NCBI RefSeq assembly: GCF_024464595.1
Contig: NZ_JANHAW010000001.1
Coordinates: 434,001 to 498,000 of the forward strand
DNA: 64,000 bases
From: Halobellus litoreus
GTDB lineage: Archaea; Halobacteriota; Halobacteria; Halobacteriales; Haloferacaceae
Direction: 5' to 3'
The position numbers were made by a program, and so were the translations under genes. The notes beneath the pieces are model-generated. The model was given only the letters and a program-made list of their open reading frames with translations. It had not been told where the DNA came from and searched no databases. Each line of letters begins with the position of its first letter. The stretch's first letter is position 1. This document shows positions 15,402-24,929 of the stretch, in pieces.

Positions 15402-17471
15402 ATGAACGGTGACAGAGAAACCCTCGAAACCCTCAGCCGGCAGTACAAGGACTCGGTGCCAGAAGACCTCCGCGAAGCGAAACGCTTCGAGTGGTACCTC
15501 GATGCCGTGTACGAGGACCCTCGAATCGCGCGCAACGCCCACCAGCGGGTGGCGGACATGTTCGACCACTACGGCACCGACTACGACGAGGACGCCGGCG
15601 TCGTCGAGTATCGTATGGCCGCCGACGACCCGCTCCACGACGGCGAGAACACCTTCTACGGACGGGAGGTCCACGAATCGATCCACGAGTTCGTGAACAA
15701 AGTGAAGTCGGGAGCGCGCGGTCTCGGTCCGCAGAAGCGCATCAAACTCCTTCTCGGTCCGGTCGGCTCCGGGAAGTCCCACTTCGACTGGATGGTCAGA
15801 CGTTACTTCGAGGATTACACCGCGACGGACGCGGGGCGAATGTACACGTTCCGGTGGACGAACCTCTGCGACGTCGTCCGCGATCAGGACCCCGAGGACG
15901 ACGTCGTCACCTCGCCGATGAACCAGGACCCGCTCGTCCTGCTGCCACAGCCGCAGCGCGACGAAGTCATCGAACGGCTCAACGAGCGTCTCGACGCCCC
16001 GTACACGATCCGGAACGACCAGACGCTCGACCCCGCCTCCGAGTTCTATCTCGACAAACTGCTTGCGCACTACGACGACGACCTCCAGGAGGTCCTGGAG
16101 AACCACGTCGAGATCGTTCGGCTCGTCGCCTCGGAGAACAAGCGGCAGTGCGTCGAGACGTTCGAGCCGAAGGACAAGAAGAACCAGGACGAGACGGAGT
16201 TGACCGGCGACGTCAACTACTCGAAGCTGGCGGTCTACGGCGAGTCCGACCCGCGCGCGTTCGACTACTCCGGCGCGTTCTGTAACGCGAACCGGGGGCT
16301 CTTCTCGGGGGAAGAGCTGCTGAAGCTCCAGCGGGAGTTCCTGTACGACTTCCTGCACGCCTCCCAGGAGCAGACGATCAAGCCGAAGAACAACCCCCGC
16401 ATCGACATCGACCAGGTGATCGTCGGCCGGACGAACATGCCCGAGTACAGGGAGAAGAAGGGCGACGAGAAGATGGAGGCGTTCAACGACCGGACGAAGC
16501 GGATCGACTTCCCCTACGTCCTCGAGTACGACGAGGAGGCCGAGATCTACCGGAAGATGCTCCGGAACGCCGATGTGCCGGATATGCACATCGAACCGCA
16601 CGCCCTGGAGATGGCGGGGCTGTTCGGCGTCCTCACGCGGCTCACCGAGCCCGACGGGTCGGTCTCGCTGGTCCAGAAGGCGAAGGCGTACAACGGCGAA
16701 ATCGACGACGGCGACGACATCGACGTCAGAAAGCTCAGGGAGAACGGCGAGGCGAAGGCCGACATCGGCGAGGGGATGGACGGCGTCTCCGCGCGGTTCA
16801 TCGGCGACGAGATCGCCGAGGCGATCATGGACTCGACGCACCGAGACCGGTCGTACCTCTCCCCGCTGTCGGTGTTCTCGCACTTCGAGGCCAACCTGGA
16901 GAACCACGGCTCGATTCCGGAGGACAACCTCGACCGGTACCACCGCTACCTGGAACTCGTCCGCGAGGAGTACAAGGACCGCGCCATCGAGGACGTCCGC
17001 CACGCCCTGGCCTACGACATCGACGAGATCCGCCGGCAGGGCGAGAAGTACATGGACCACGTGATGGCGTACATCGACGACAACACCGTCGAGGACGAAC
17101 TCACCGGGCGCGAGCAGGACCCCGACGAGACGTTCCTCAGATCCGTCGAAGAGAAACTCGAAATTCCTGAGGATAGAAAGGACGACTTCCGCCAGGAGGT
17201 CTCGAACTGGGTCTCCCGGCGCGCCCGCGACGGCACGTCCTTCGATCCGCAGGACAACGACCGCCTCCGCCGCGCCTTAGAGCGGAAACTCTGGGAAGAC
17301 AAGAAGCACAACATCAACTTCTCGGCGCTCGTCAGCGCGAACGAACTCGACGACGACGAGCGCAGCGCGTGGATCGACGCGCTGATCGAGCAGGGATACT
17401 CCCCGGAGGGCGCGCGCGAGGTGCTCGAGTTCGCCGGCGCGGAGGTGGCCAAGAGCGAACTCGAGGAGTGA
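15402..17471 (+). CDS. prkA: PrkA (YeaG) family serine protein kinase
   Basis: 689 residues from the ATG at 15402. The AAA-type part has Walker A GPVGSGKS (119-126); the Ser/Thr kinase-like C-terminal half follows. The order of conserved blocks (FYGREVHESIHEFVNKVKSG, then QRIKLLLGP-like, GAFCNANRGL, VIVGRTNMPEY) is that of PrkA/YeaG proteins, which phosphorylate proteins under starvation. First gene of a four-gene run with a second PrkA, a DUF444 protein and SpoVR. The next ATG is 3 bp after this stop codon. Confidence 0.93.
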   Translation: MNGDRETLETLSRQYKDSVPEDLREAKRFEWYLDAVYEDPRIARNAHQRVADMFDHYGTDYDEDAGVVEYRMAADDPLHDGENTFYGREVHESIHEFVNKVKSGARGLGPQKRIKLLLGPVGSGKSHFDWMVRRYFEDYTATDAGRMYTFRWTNLCDVVRDQDPEDDVVTSPMNQDPLVLLPQPQRDEVIERLNERLDAPYTIRNDQTLDPASEFYLDKLLAHYDDDLQEVLENHVEIVRLVASENKRQCVETFEPKDKKNQDETELTGDVNYSKLAVYGESDPRAFDYSGAFCNANRGLFSGEELLKLQREFLYDFLHASQEQTIKPKNNPRIDIDQVIVGRTNMPEYREKKGDEKMEAFNDRTKRIDFPYVLEYDEEAEIYRKMLRNADVPDMHIEPHALEMAGLFGVLTRLTEPDGSVSLVQKAKAYNGEIDDGDDIDVRKLRENGEAKADIGEGMDGVSARFIGDEIAEAIMDSTHRDRSYLSPLSVFSHFEANLENHGSIPEDNLDRYHRYLELVREEYKDRAIEDVRHALAYDIDEIRRQGEKYMDHVMAYIDDNTVEDELTGREQDPDETFLRSVEEKLEIPEDRKDDFRQEVSNWVSRRARDGTSFDPQDNDRLRRALERKLWEDKKHNINFSALVSANELDDDERSAWIDALIEQGYSPEGAREVLEFAGAEVAKSELEE

Positions 17472-17473
17472 GT

Positions 17474-19783
17474 ATGACCGCCAAACACACGCACGGCTCC
17501 GACCCGGATCCGGCGCGAGCGTACGTCGAGAGCGCGGACGACCACCTTCGGGGAACCTACGAGGAGCCAATGAGCCTCGAAGCCTACGTCGAGGCCGCCT
17601 TCGAGCGGCCGTCGATCGCCGCGCACGCCTCGAAGTACCTGCTGGACGCGATCGAGTCGATGGGCACGCGAACGGTGCTGGAGGAGGGCGAGACCAGGGA
17701 CCGGTACCGCTTCTTCGACGACCCGGCGAACGACGGCGAACACGCCGTGCTCGGCAACACGGAGGTGCTGAACGGCTTCGTCGACGACCTCCGGACCATC
17801 GCCGCCGAGCGGGGGAAATCGGAGAAGATCCTCTGGTTCGACGGGCCCACGGCCACGGGCAAGTCCGAACTGAAGCGCTGTCTCGTCAACGGCCTGCGGG
17901 CGTACTCGAAGACGGAGGCCGGGCGTCGGTACACCGTCGAGTGGAACGTCGCGAGCGCGAGCGACACCCGGGGGCTCTCCTACGGCGGCGAGACGAGCGG
18001 CAGCGAGCGGGAGTCCGACTGGTACGCGAGCCCGGTGCAGTCGCATCCGCTGTCGGTCTTCCCCTCGGACGTTCGGGCGGAGTTGCTGGCGGCGCTGAAC
18101 GACCAGTCCGACGACCACGTACCGATCGCGGTCGACGCGGAACTCGACCCGTTCTGCCGGGAGGCGTACGACCACTTGGAAGAGACGTACCGGCGAAACG
18201 GGACTCGGGAACTCTTCTCGGCGGTCACCGACCCCTCGCACCTGCGCGTGAAGAACTACGTCGTCGACGTGGGCCGGGGAATCGGCGTCCTCCACTCCGA
18301 GGACGACGGGTCGCCGAAGGAGCGCCTCGTGGGATCGTGGATGCCGGGGATGCTCCGCGAACTCGACTCGCGGGGTCGGAAGAACCCGCAGGCGTTCAGC
18401 TACGACGGCGTGCTCTCGCAGGGCAACGGCCTCCTCACGATCGTCGAGGACGCCGCCCAGCACGCCGATCTGCTGCAGAAGCTCCTGAACGTGCCCGACG
18501 AGGGGCACGTCAAACTCGACAAAGGGACCGGGATGGACGTCGACACCCAGCTCCTCATCATCTCGAACCCCGACCTCGACGCGGAACTCGACAAGTACTC
18601 GGACCGGAACGGCCGCGACCCGCTGAAGGCGCTGAAGCGCCGCTTGGACAAACACGAGTTCCGGTACCTCACGAACGTCTCCCTCGAAGCGGAGCTCATC
18701 CGCCGCGAACTCACCGACGAGACGGCGGTCTGGGACGTCGACGAGGAGACGGAACTGCGCGAGCGGGTTCGCGCGCCGCTGAACGTCGACGTGCAGAGCG
18801 GGGCCGGGGCGGTCCGCGCCCGGGAGCTCGCGCCCCACACGGTCGAGGCCGCGGCGATGTACAGCGTGCTCACGCGTCTCGACAGCGAGGACGTCCCCGC
18901 CGGCTACGACCTCGTCGACAAGGCGCTGCTGTTCGATTACGGGTACGTGCGGGAGGACGACGGGCGGACGGGCGTCGAGGAGTTCTCCTTCGACGGCGAG
19001 GACGAGGGGATCCACGGCATCCCGGTCACGTTCACCCGCGACGTCATCGCGGACCTGCTGCACGAGGACACCGACCGGTGGCACCCCGAACTCGACGTTG
19101 AGCGGGTCGTCCTCCCCGAGGACGTCCTCGACGCGATGGCCCAGGGACTCCACGAGGCGCCGGTCTTCTCGCGCTCCGAGCGCGCGGAGTACGAAGGTCG
19201 GGTGGCGATGGCGAAGGAGTACGTCCTCGACAGACAAGAGGCGGACGTCCTCGCGGCGCTGCTCGCGGAACACTCCGTCGAGCGGGAGACGGTCGCCGAG
19301 TACGTCGAGCACGTCTACGCGTGGGACGGCGACGAGCAGGTCGAGACCATCCACGGTCCGATCGATCCGGACCCGCTGCGGATGAAGCTCTTCGAGACCG
19401 AACAGCTGGGCCGGTTCGGCTCGGACGACTACCTCGGCAACCAACCCACGGAGACGGTCAAGCGGTTCCGCCGGGAGAAGATCATCACCGCGCTGAACCG
19501 CTACGCGTGGCAGAACCGCGACGAGGAGTTCGCCGTCGACGACGTCGACCTCTCGGAGATCCCGGTGATCCGATCGGTGCTCGACACGAACGAGTGGGCC
19601 GACGTCCGTCGGCTCTACGAGGACTTCGACCCCGCACAGTGGGAAGACCCGCCGGAGAACACGGAGACGGCGCGGCTGAAGGAACAGACCATCGAGGAAC
19701 TGATCGACCGCGGCTACACGCCGGCCTCGGCGGAGCTGACGAGCCGCGCCGTGATGCGGGAGGTGCGTCACCGATGGGACTGA
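17474..19783 (+). CDS. Second PrkA family protein kinase, divergent paralogue
   Basis: 769 residues, about 80 longer than its neighbour. It keeps Walker A GPTATGKS (124-131) and the PrkA blocks [35 protein letters not shown] and [13 protein letters not shown]. The last block reads NPDLDA where the first paralogue has RTNMPE. The middle contains long insertions. Two PrkA genes in tandem suggest a hetero-oligomer or a kinase with a regulatory paralogue; which one is catalytic cannot be told here. It overlaps the next gene by 10 bp. Confidence 0.9.
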   Translation: MTAKHTHGSDPDPARAYVESADDHLRGTYEEPMSLEAYVEAAFERPSIAAHASKYLLDAIESMGTRTVLEEGETRDRYRFFDDPANDGEHAVLGNTEVLNGFVDDLRTIAAERGKSEKILWFDGPTATGKSELKRCLVNGLRAYSKTEAGRRYTVEWNVASASDTRGLSYGGETSGSERESDWYASPVQSHPLSVFPSDVRAELLAALNDQSDDHVPIAVDAELDPFCREAYDHLEETYRRNGTRELFSAVTDPSHLRVKNYVVDVGRGIGVLHSEDDGSPKERLVGSWMPGMLRELDSRGRKNPQAFSYDGVLSQGNGLLTIVEDAAQHADLLQKLLNVPDEGHVKLDKGTGMDVDTQLLIISNPDLDAELDKYSDRNGRDPLKALKRRLDKHEFRYLTNVSLEAELIRRELTDETAVWDVDEETELRERVRAPLNVDVQSGAGAVRARELAPHTVEAAAMYSVLTRLDSEDVPAGYDLVDKALLFDYGYVREDDGRTGVEEFSFDGEDEGIHGIPVTFTRDVIADLLHEDTDRWHPELDVERVVLPEDVLDAMAQGLHEAPVFSRSERAEYEGRVAMAKEYVLDRQEADVLAALLAEHSVERETVAEYVEHVYAWDGDEQVETIHGPIDPDPLRMKLFETEQLGRFGSDDYLGNQPTETVKRFRREKIITALNRYAWQNRDEEFAVDDVDLSEIPVIRSVLDTNEWADVRRLYEDFDPAQWEDPPENTETARLKEQTIEELIDRGYTPASAELTSRAVMREVRHRWD

Positions 19784-21138
19784 GAGAGGACCTCGAACGG
19801 TTCCGTGAGGTGGGCGAGGAGCGCCGCGAAGACCTCGAATCGTTCATCCGCTACGGCGACCTCAGCGGGTCGGAGTCGGATCAGATCCAGATCCCGATCA
19901 AGGTCGTCGACCTCCCGGAGTTCCAGTACGACAGGCTCGACCGCGGCGGCGTCGGGCAGGGCGACGGCGGCACCCCGGACGTGGGACAGCCGGTGGGCCA
20001 GCCACAGCAACAACCGGGAGATGGCGACGGCGACGACGAGGGAGAAGAGGGCGAGCCCGGCGAGGAGGGCGGCGAACACGGCTACTACGAGATGGACCCC
20101 GAAGAGTTCGCCGAGGAACTCGACGAGGAACTCGGCCTGGACCTCGAACCCAAAGGGAAGGAAGTGATCGAGGAGGTCGAGGGCGACTTCACCGACGTCA
20201 CGCGCACGGGGCCGAACAGCACGCTCGACTTCGAGCGGCTGTTCAAACAGGGCTTGAAACGGAAGCTCGCGACCGACTTCGACGAGGACTTCGTCCGCGA
20301 GGCGATGAAGATCGACGGCGAGACGCCTCGGTCGGTGTTCCAGTGGTGTCGCGAGCGGAACATCCTCGTCTCGCTGGCGTGGATCGAGTCCGAGTGGGAC
20401 GAGATCGCGGACGAGGAGCGCGGGACGTGGGACTCCTTCGAGGAGATGGAGGCGAACGTCGAGCGAACCACGGCGGTCCAGCGGATCCGCCGGAAGGGGC
20501 TGCGCGAGGTCCCGTTCCGCCGCGACGACGAGCGGTACCGTCACCCCGAGATCGAGGAGAAGAAGCAGAAGAACGTCGTCGTCGTGAACATCCGCGACGT
20601 CTCTGGGTCGATGCGCGAGACCAAGCGCGAACTCGTCGAGCGGACGTTCACGCCGCTGGATTGGTACCTCCAGGGGAAGTACGACAACGCCGAATTCGTC
20701 TACATCGCCCACGACGCCGACGCCTGGGAGGTCGACCGCGAGGAGTTCTTCGGCATCCGCTCGGGCGGCGGCACCCGGATCTCCAGCGCCTACGAACTGG
20801 CGAAGGCGATCCTGGAGGAAGAGTACCCCTGGGCGGAGTGGAACCGCTACGTCTTCGCCGCCGGCGACTCCGAGAACTCCTCGAACGACACCACTGAGAA
20901 GGTGATCCCGCTGATGGCGGAGATCCCCGCGAACCGCCACGCCTACGTGGAGACCCAACCCGGCGGCACGGCGATCAACGCGACGCACGCCGAAGAGGTC
21001 GAAGACGCCTTCGCGGACGACGGCGACGTCGTCGTCGCGCGGGTGAGCGGCCCCGAGGAGGTCACCGCGGCGATCTACGAGATCCTCCAGCCGGCGTCGG
21101 CGAAGACGTCGACGGCGTCCCCCGCGGGATCGTCCTGA
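19774..21138 (+). CDS. yeaH: DUF444/YeaH family protein with VWA-like domain
   Basis: 454 residues from the ATG at 19774, overlapping the upstream stop by 10 bp. After a helical start comes a Gly/Asp/Glu/Gln-rich linker (about 58-103). The C-terminal half is a von Willebrand A fold with the metal site DVSGSM (275-280) and a later [13 protein letters not shown] loop. In bacteria YeaH works with YeaG (PrkA); the gene order here is the same, so a complex with one or both kinases is expected. Confidence 0.92.
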   Translation: MGLREDLERFREVGEERREDLESFIRYGDLSGSESDQIQIPIKVVDLPEFQYDRLDRGGVGQGDGGTPDVGQPVGQPQQQPGDGDGDDEGEEGEPGEEGGEHGYYEMDPEEFAEELDEELGLDLEPKGKEVIEEVEGDFTDVTRTGPNSTLDFERLFKQGLKRKLATDFDEDFVREAMKIDGETPRSVFQWCRERNILVSLAWIESEWDEIADEERGTWDSFEEMEANVERTTAVQRIRRKGLREVPFRRDDERYRHPEIEEKKQKNVVVVNIRDVSGSMRETKRELVERTFTPLDWYLQGKYDNAEFVYIAHDADAWEVDREEFFGIRSGGGTRISSAYELAKAILEEEYPWAEWNRYVFAAGDSENSSNDTTEKVIPLMAEIPANRHAYVETQPGGTAINATHAEEVEDAFADDGDVVVARVSGPEEVTAAIYEILQPASAKTSTASPAGSS

Positions 21139-21163
21139 GAATGCGACAGCCACACACCAACCT

Positions 21164-23179
21164 ATGACAACCAGACTGCGACGTTTCAGACGGGTGGCGC
21201 GCCAGGAGGCCGACCGGCTCGAAGAGCCGGTTCGGGAGGCCGCCGCGCTCGCCCGGAAACTCGGACTCGACCCGTACCCGGTGAACTACTGGGTGGTCGA
21301 CCACGACGAGATGAATCAGCTGATCGCCTACGGCGGCTTCCAGACCCGCTATCCGCACTGGCGTTGGGGGATGACCTACGACCGCCAGCGGAAGCAAGAC
21401 CAGTTCGGGATGGGCAAGGCGTTCGAGATCGTCAACAACGACGACCCGAGCCACGCCTTCCTGCAGGAGTCGAACTCGCTGGCCGACCAGAAGGCCGTCA
21501 TCACCCACGTTGAGGCGCACGCGGACTTCTTCCGCAACAACGAGTGGTTCAGCCGCTTCTCGGGCGACGGCGACCTCGACGCCGCCGCGATGCTCGAACG
21601 TCACGCCGAGACGATCCAGCGCTACATCGAGGACTCCGAGATCGACCGCGAGGACGTCGAACGGTTCGTCGACGCCGTCACCTGCTTGGAGGACACGATC
21701 GACCAGCACCGGCCGCTGACCGCCGACCGCGACGCGGAGCGGCGCCGGCCGGAGGACCTCCGAGAACGCCTCGACGAGATGGACTTCTCGCCCGCGGTCA
21801 GCGGCGCGGTCTTCGACGACGAGTGGTTGGACGAACTCGCCGAGGCCGAGGCCGCCGCGGCGGACCTCGACCGGCCGCGGACGGACGTCCTCGGCTTCCT
21901 CCTCGACCACGGCACCGCCTACGACGAGGAGACCGGCGAGGCCGTCGAGATGGAACCCTGGCAGACCGACGTGCTCGAACTCCTCCGCCGGGAGGCGTAC
22001 TACTTCGCCCCGCAGAAGATGACGAAGACGATGAACGAGGGCTGGGCGGCCTACTGGGAGTCGCTGATGATGGGCGAGGAGCGCTTCGCCGGCACCGACG
22101 AGTTCCTCACCTACGCCGACCACCAGGCGCGAGTCCTCGGTTCGCCCGGACTCAACCCCTACAAACTCGGCAAGGAGCTCTGGGAGTACGTCGAGAACAC
22201 CACCAACCGCCGGGAAGTCGCCGAGAAACTCCTCCGCGTCGAGGGGATCACCTGGCGGAACTTCCACGACGCTGTCGACTTCGAGCGGGTTCTGGAGCTG
22301 CTCGAACCGCCCGAGGCGATCGACCGGATCCGTTCGGACACCCTGGCGGAGCTCGCGGCGCTCCCGGAGGACGACCCCCGCGTCGACTGGGAGACGCTGG
22401 ACCGGGCGCTGTCGGACCCCGAGGCCGTCGACGTCGACCGCTACCCCTGGAAGGTCCTCACGTACCGGGGACTGGCCGAGCGACACTTCTCGCTGCTGAA
22501 GCCACAGAATCGGGGGTTCCTCCGGCGGATCAGGCGCTCGGAACTGGAGGGACTCGCCAGGTACATGTTCGACGACGCGAAGTACGGGAGCGTCGAGGAG
22601 GCGGTCGGGGCGGTGGAGAAGACGGCCGGCTGGGAGCGGATGCGCCAGATCCGCGAGAGCCACAACGACGTGACGTTCATCGACGCGTTCCTCTCCCCGG
22701 AGTTCGTCGAGTCGAACGACTACTTCACCTACGAGTACACCCGCTCGACCGGCGACTTCCGCGTCGCGTCGACGGACCCCGACGACGTCAAGAAGAAGCT
22801 CCTGCTTCAGTTCACCAACTTCGGCAAGCCGACGATCGCCGTCTTCGACGACAACTTCGAGAACCGCGGCGAGCTCCTCTTGGGCCACCGCTACAACGGG
22901 ATTATGCTCGATCTCGACGAAGCGCAGGACGTCCTCGAACGCGTGCACGAACTGTGGGGGCGGCCGGTGAACCTGATGACGGTCCGCAAGGAGTACGACG
23001 ACCACGACGTCGAGGTCGCGCGCCGCCGCAACCGCGAACCGGAACCGACCGAGGCCGGGATCCGGATCCGCTACGACGGCGAGGGGTTCGAGGAGTTCGA
23101 ACTCGATCCCGACCTCGAAGAACGGATCGCCGCGGCCGACATCGATTACGACACGAAGCCGGACGAGTGGCTGTCGTAA
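21164..23179 (+). CDS. spoVR: SpoVR family protein (YcgB-like)
   Basis: 671 residues. Conserved SpoVR blocks are visible: PVNYWVVDHDEMNQLIAYGGFQTRYPHWRWGM near the N-terminus, HVEAHADFFRNNEWF around 110, and NEGWAAYWESLMM near 290, with a conserved C-terminal region (VNLMTVRKEYDD). Bacterial homologues are co-regulated with yeaG-yeaH in stationary phase or sporulation; the biochemical role is not known. Starts 25 bp after the YeaH stop and ends the operon. Confidence 0.93.
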   Translation: MTTRLRRFRRVARQEADRLEEPVREAAALARKLGLDPYPVNYWVVDHDEMNQLIAYGGFQTRYPHWRWGMTYDRQRKQDQFGMGKAFEIVNNDDPSHAFLQESNSLADQKAVITHVEAHADFFRNNEWFSRFSGDGDLDAAAMLERHAETIQRYIEDSEIDREDVERFVDAVTCLEDTIDQHRPLTADRDAERRRPEDLRERLDEMDFSPAVSGAVFDDEWLDELAEAEAAAADLDRPRTDVLGFLLDHGTAYDEETGEAVEMEPWQTDVLELLRREAYYFAPQKMTKTMNEGWAAYWESLMMGEERFAGTDEFLTYADHQARVLGSPGLNPYKLGKELWEYVENTTNRREVAEKLLRVEGITWRNFHDAVDFERVLELLEPPEAIDRIRSDTLAELAALPEDDPRVDWETLDRALSDPEAVDVDRYPWKVLTYRGLAERHFSLLKPQNRGFLRRIRRSELEGLARYMFDDAKYGSVEEAVGAVEKTAGWERMRQIRESHNDVTFIDAFLSPEFVESNDYFTYEYTRSTGDFRVASTDPDDVKKKLLLQFTNFGKPTIAVFDDNFENRGELLLGHRYNGIMLDLDEAQDVLERVHELWGRPVNLMTVRKEYDDHDVEVARRRNREPEPTEAGIRIRYDGEGFEEFELDPDLEERIAAADIDYDTKPDEWLS

Positions 23180-23230
23180 TCGGGTCGCCCCTCTCGGCGT
23201 TGCCCGCCGGCGGCTATCGCGACAACGTCA

Positions 23231-23330
23231 GCGAATAGCTGCCACGACGACGCCAGAAGATGGCTGCCGGGACGAGACCAGGGGATGGCTCCCGAGACGG
23301 GACCAGAGGATAGCTGCCGCTACGATCCCG
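23231..23330. repeat. Tandem repeat, four units of exactly 25 bp
   Basis: Units at 23231-23255, 23256-23280, 23281-23305 and 23306-23330. Each has GATGGCT or AATAGCT/GATAGCT near its start followed by GCCG or CCCG, and three end in CCA. A 25-bp period is not a multiple of three, so it is not coding. It lies between the convergent spoVR and SAMP1 genes, and has no spacer-like sequences. Confidence 0.8.
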
Positions 23331-23359
23331 ACTCCCCGTACCGGCCGTCAGATCTGTCG

Positions 23360-23629
23360 CTATCCGCCGGTCACCGGCGGGAACATCGCGAGTTCGTCGC
23401 CGTCGTCGATCGAATCCGTCAGCGACGCGGGTGTGCCGTTCCGCATCAGGTTCACGTCGTCGGCGAGCGTCTCGCCGTCCAGAATCCGATCGTCGAGACC
23501 GTCGCACTCCGCCAGGAGCGCGTCGAGCGCGTCGTCGATGGTGCTGTCGCCGTCGACGGTGACGGCGTGTTCCCGTCCGCCCGCGACCTCGGCGAGGTCG
23601 GCGAACAGTCGCCAGGTGACCGTGTGCAT
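23360..23629 (-). CDS. samp1: SAMP1-like ubiquitin-fold protein modifier (MoaD/ThiS superfamily)
   Basis: 89 residues from the ATG at 23629. It has the beta-grasp pattern with WRLFADLAEVAGGREHAV at the N-terminus, NLMRNG in the middle and GDELAMFPPVTGG at the end. The C-terminal Gly-Gly is exposed after residue 87, as needed for adenylation by UbaA and transfer to protein lysines or to sulfur carriers. The sequence closely follows Haloferax SAMP1 (also ending FPPVSGG, from memory). It may also serve as the small subunit of molybdopterin synthase. Confidence 0.9.
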   Translation of the reverse strand: MHTVTWRLFADLAEVAGGREHAVTVDGDSTIDDALDALLAECDGLDDRILDGETLADDVNLMRNGTPASLTDSIDDGDELAMFPPVTGG

Positions 23630-23672
23630 ACCTCCTCTCGCGCCCCGGACGAGTTGAGCGTTACGCCGTCGA

Positions 23673-24929
23673 TCAGTCGGTGACGCTGGTCTCGGAAACG
23701 CCGCCGTCCGGCGTCGGAGCCGCGGCCAGTGCGGCGACCTCGCGGAGTCGCTCCGGTCGGGCGACCACGTAGAGTTCGTCGCCGGCGGTGAGTTCCCGGC
23801 TCCGCGGGGGGATCGCCTCGGTCGACCCGCCACCCGTTCGCACGGCGACCACGGTCACGCCCGCGTCGCCCAGCGTCGCGCCGTCCAGGTCGCTGTCGGC
23901 CGCGACCGTGACGACATCCATCGTCTCGTCGGCCGCGCGGAGGAGGGCGGTGAACTCCCGTTCCGCGCCGGGGTCGGTCGGCAGCGTCAGGAGCCGGTAG
24001 GACTCCTCGGGCGCGAGCGCCGCCGCGTCGGCTTCGTCGAGGATCACGGTCGCGACGTCGTCGGTCGCGGCGCGCAACTCGCCGCTGGTGACGCGCGTGG
24101 CCGCCCGCCCGTCCCCGTCGTCGGTCTCCGACGAGTCGACGCGCCGCCACAGCTGCACCGCGTCGCCGGCGGAGGCTCCCGCGCCCGGATCCGCGCGGAC
24201 GGCGACCGCGGCGGACCCGGGGGCGAGCGTCGTTCCGAGACCGGCGACGCGGCGACCGAGTCCGAGTTTCGTCACCGTCCCGTCGTCAGCGAGGTCGAGG
24301 TCGACGTACCCGACGCCGTAGTCCTCCTTGATGCGCGCGACGACGCGGTCCCGAAGGGCCTCGCCGCGGAGGTTCCGGGGCACGAGGAGCGTCTTCCCCG
24401 CTAACTCCTCCTTCGTCGCCGACGGCACCGGCTCGTATCCCTCGATGTCCGCCACGTCGTCGGCTTCCTCGGGGAGTTCGACGGCGCGGATTCGCCCGAC
24501 GTTGCTGACCAGTCGGCTCACCTCGGTGTCGAGTTCGCGCGTGCCCACCAGCGCGAACGCGCTCGTAATGAGCCGATCCCCCACCGCTCGACCGGCGGGC
24601 GAGACGGCGATGGCGGCCGCGAGCGTCGCCGCGTTGACGATCACGACCGTCGGGTCGAACACGTCCGCGGGGTTGGACCCGACGGCCCGCTGGAAGAGTC
24701 CGACGGCGTTGAGATAGACTGCCACGCCGGACGCGCCGACGAGGGTCGCGAGCCACGCGGGGATCTCCTCGCGCGTGTACCACCGGTAGAGTATCGCCCC
24801 GAGCGCGGCCAGGATCGCCGCCAAGAGGGCGAGGCCGACGACTCGGGTCAGCGCGCCGAGCAGCGTCGGATCGTTCGGGATGCCCGCCCCGATCTGGAGG
24901 GCGACCTCAGACCCAGAACGACGGCTCAC
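23673..24929 (-). CDS. Membrane-anchored TrkA-C (RCK_C) domain protein
   Basis: 418 residues from a GTG at 24929 that overlaps the upstream stop by 4 bp (GTGA). The N-terminus has about three hydrophobic helices (near 18-38, 47-67, 80-98). The soluble part shows two TrkA-C-like stretches, one ending KLGLGRRVAGLG, the last one as LDGATLGDAGVTVVAVRTGGGSTEAIPPRSRELTAGDELYVVARP. There is no TrkA-N nucleotide domain and no pore loop, so it is a ligand-sensing membrane partner rather than a channel. It is probably co-translated with its upstream paralogue. Confidence 0.85.
   Translation of the reverse strand: MSRRSGSEVALQIGAGIPNDPTLLGALTRVVGLALLAAILAALGAILYRWYTREEIPAWLATLVGASGVAVYLNAVGLFQRAVGSNPADVFDPTVVIVNAATLAAAIAVSPAGRAVGDRLITSAFALVGTRELDTEVSRLVSNVGRIRAVELPEEADDVADIEGYEPVPSATKEELAGKTLLVPRNLRGEALRDRVVARIKEDYGVGYVDLDLADDGTVTKLGLGRRVAGLGTTLAPGSAAVAVRADPGAGASAGDAVQLWRRVDSSETDDGDGRAATRVTSGELRAATDDVATVILDEADAAALAPEESYRLLTLPTDPGAEREFTALLRAADETMDVVTVAADSDLDGATLGDAGVTVVAVRTGGGSTEAIPPRSRELTAGDELYVVARPERLREVAALAAAPTPDGGVSETSVTD

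Noticed and set aside
15165-23005. Very long minus-strand open frames opposite the PrkA-SpoVR operon
   Set aside because: They are high-GC antisense shadows rich in Val, Arg, Asp and Leu; the plus-strand products have clear family motifs.
23231-23330. Possible CRISPR array
   Set aside because: The repeat units are contiguous with no spacers and no cas genes are nearby.
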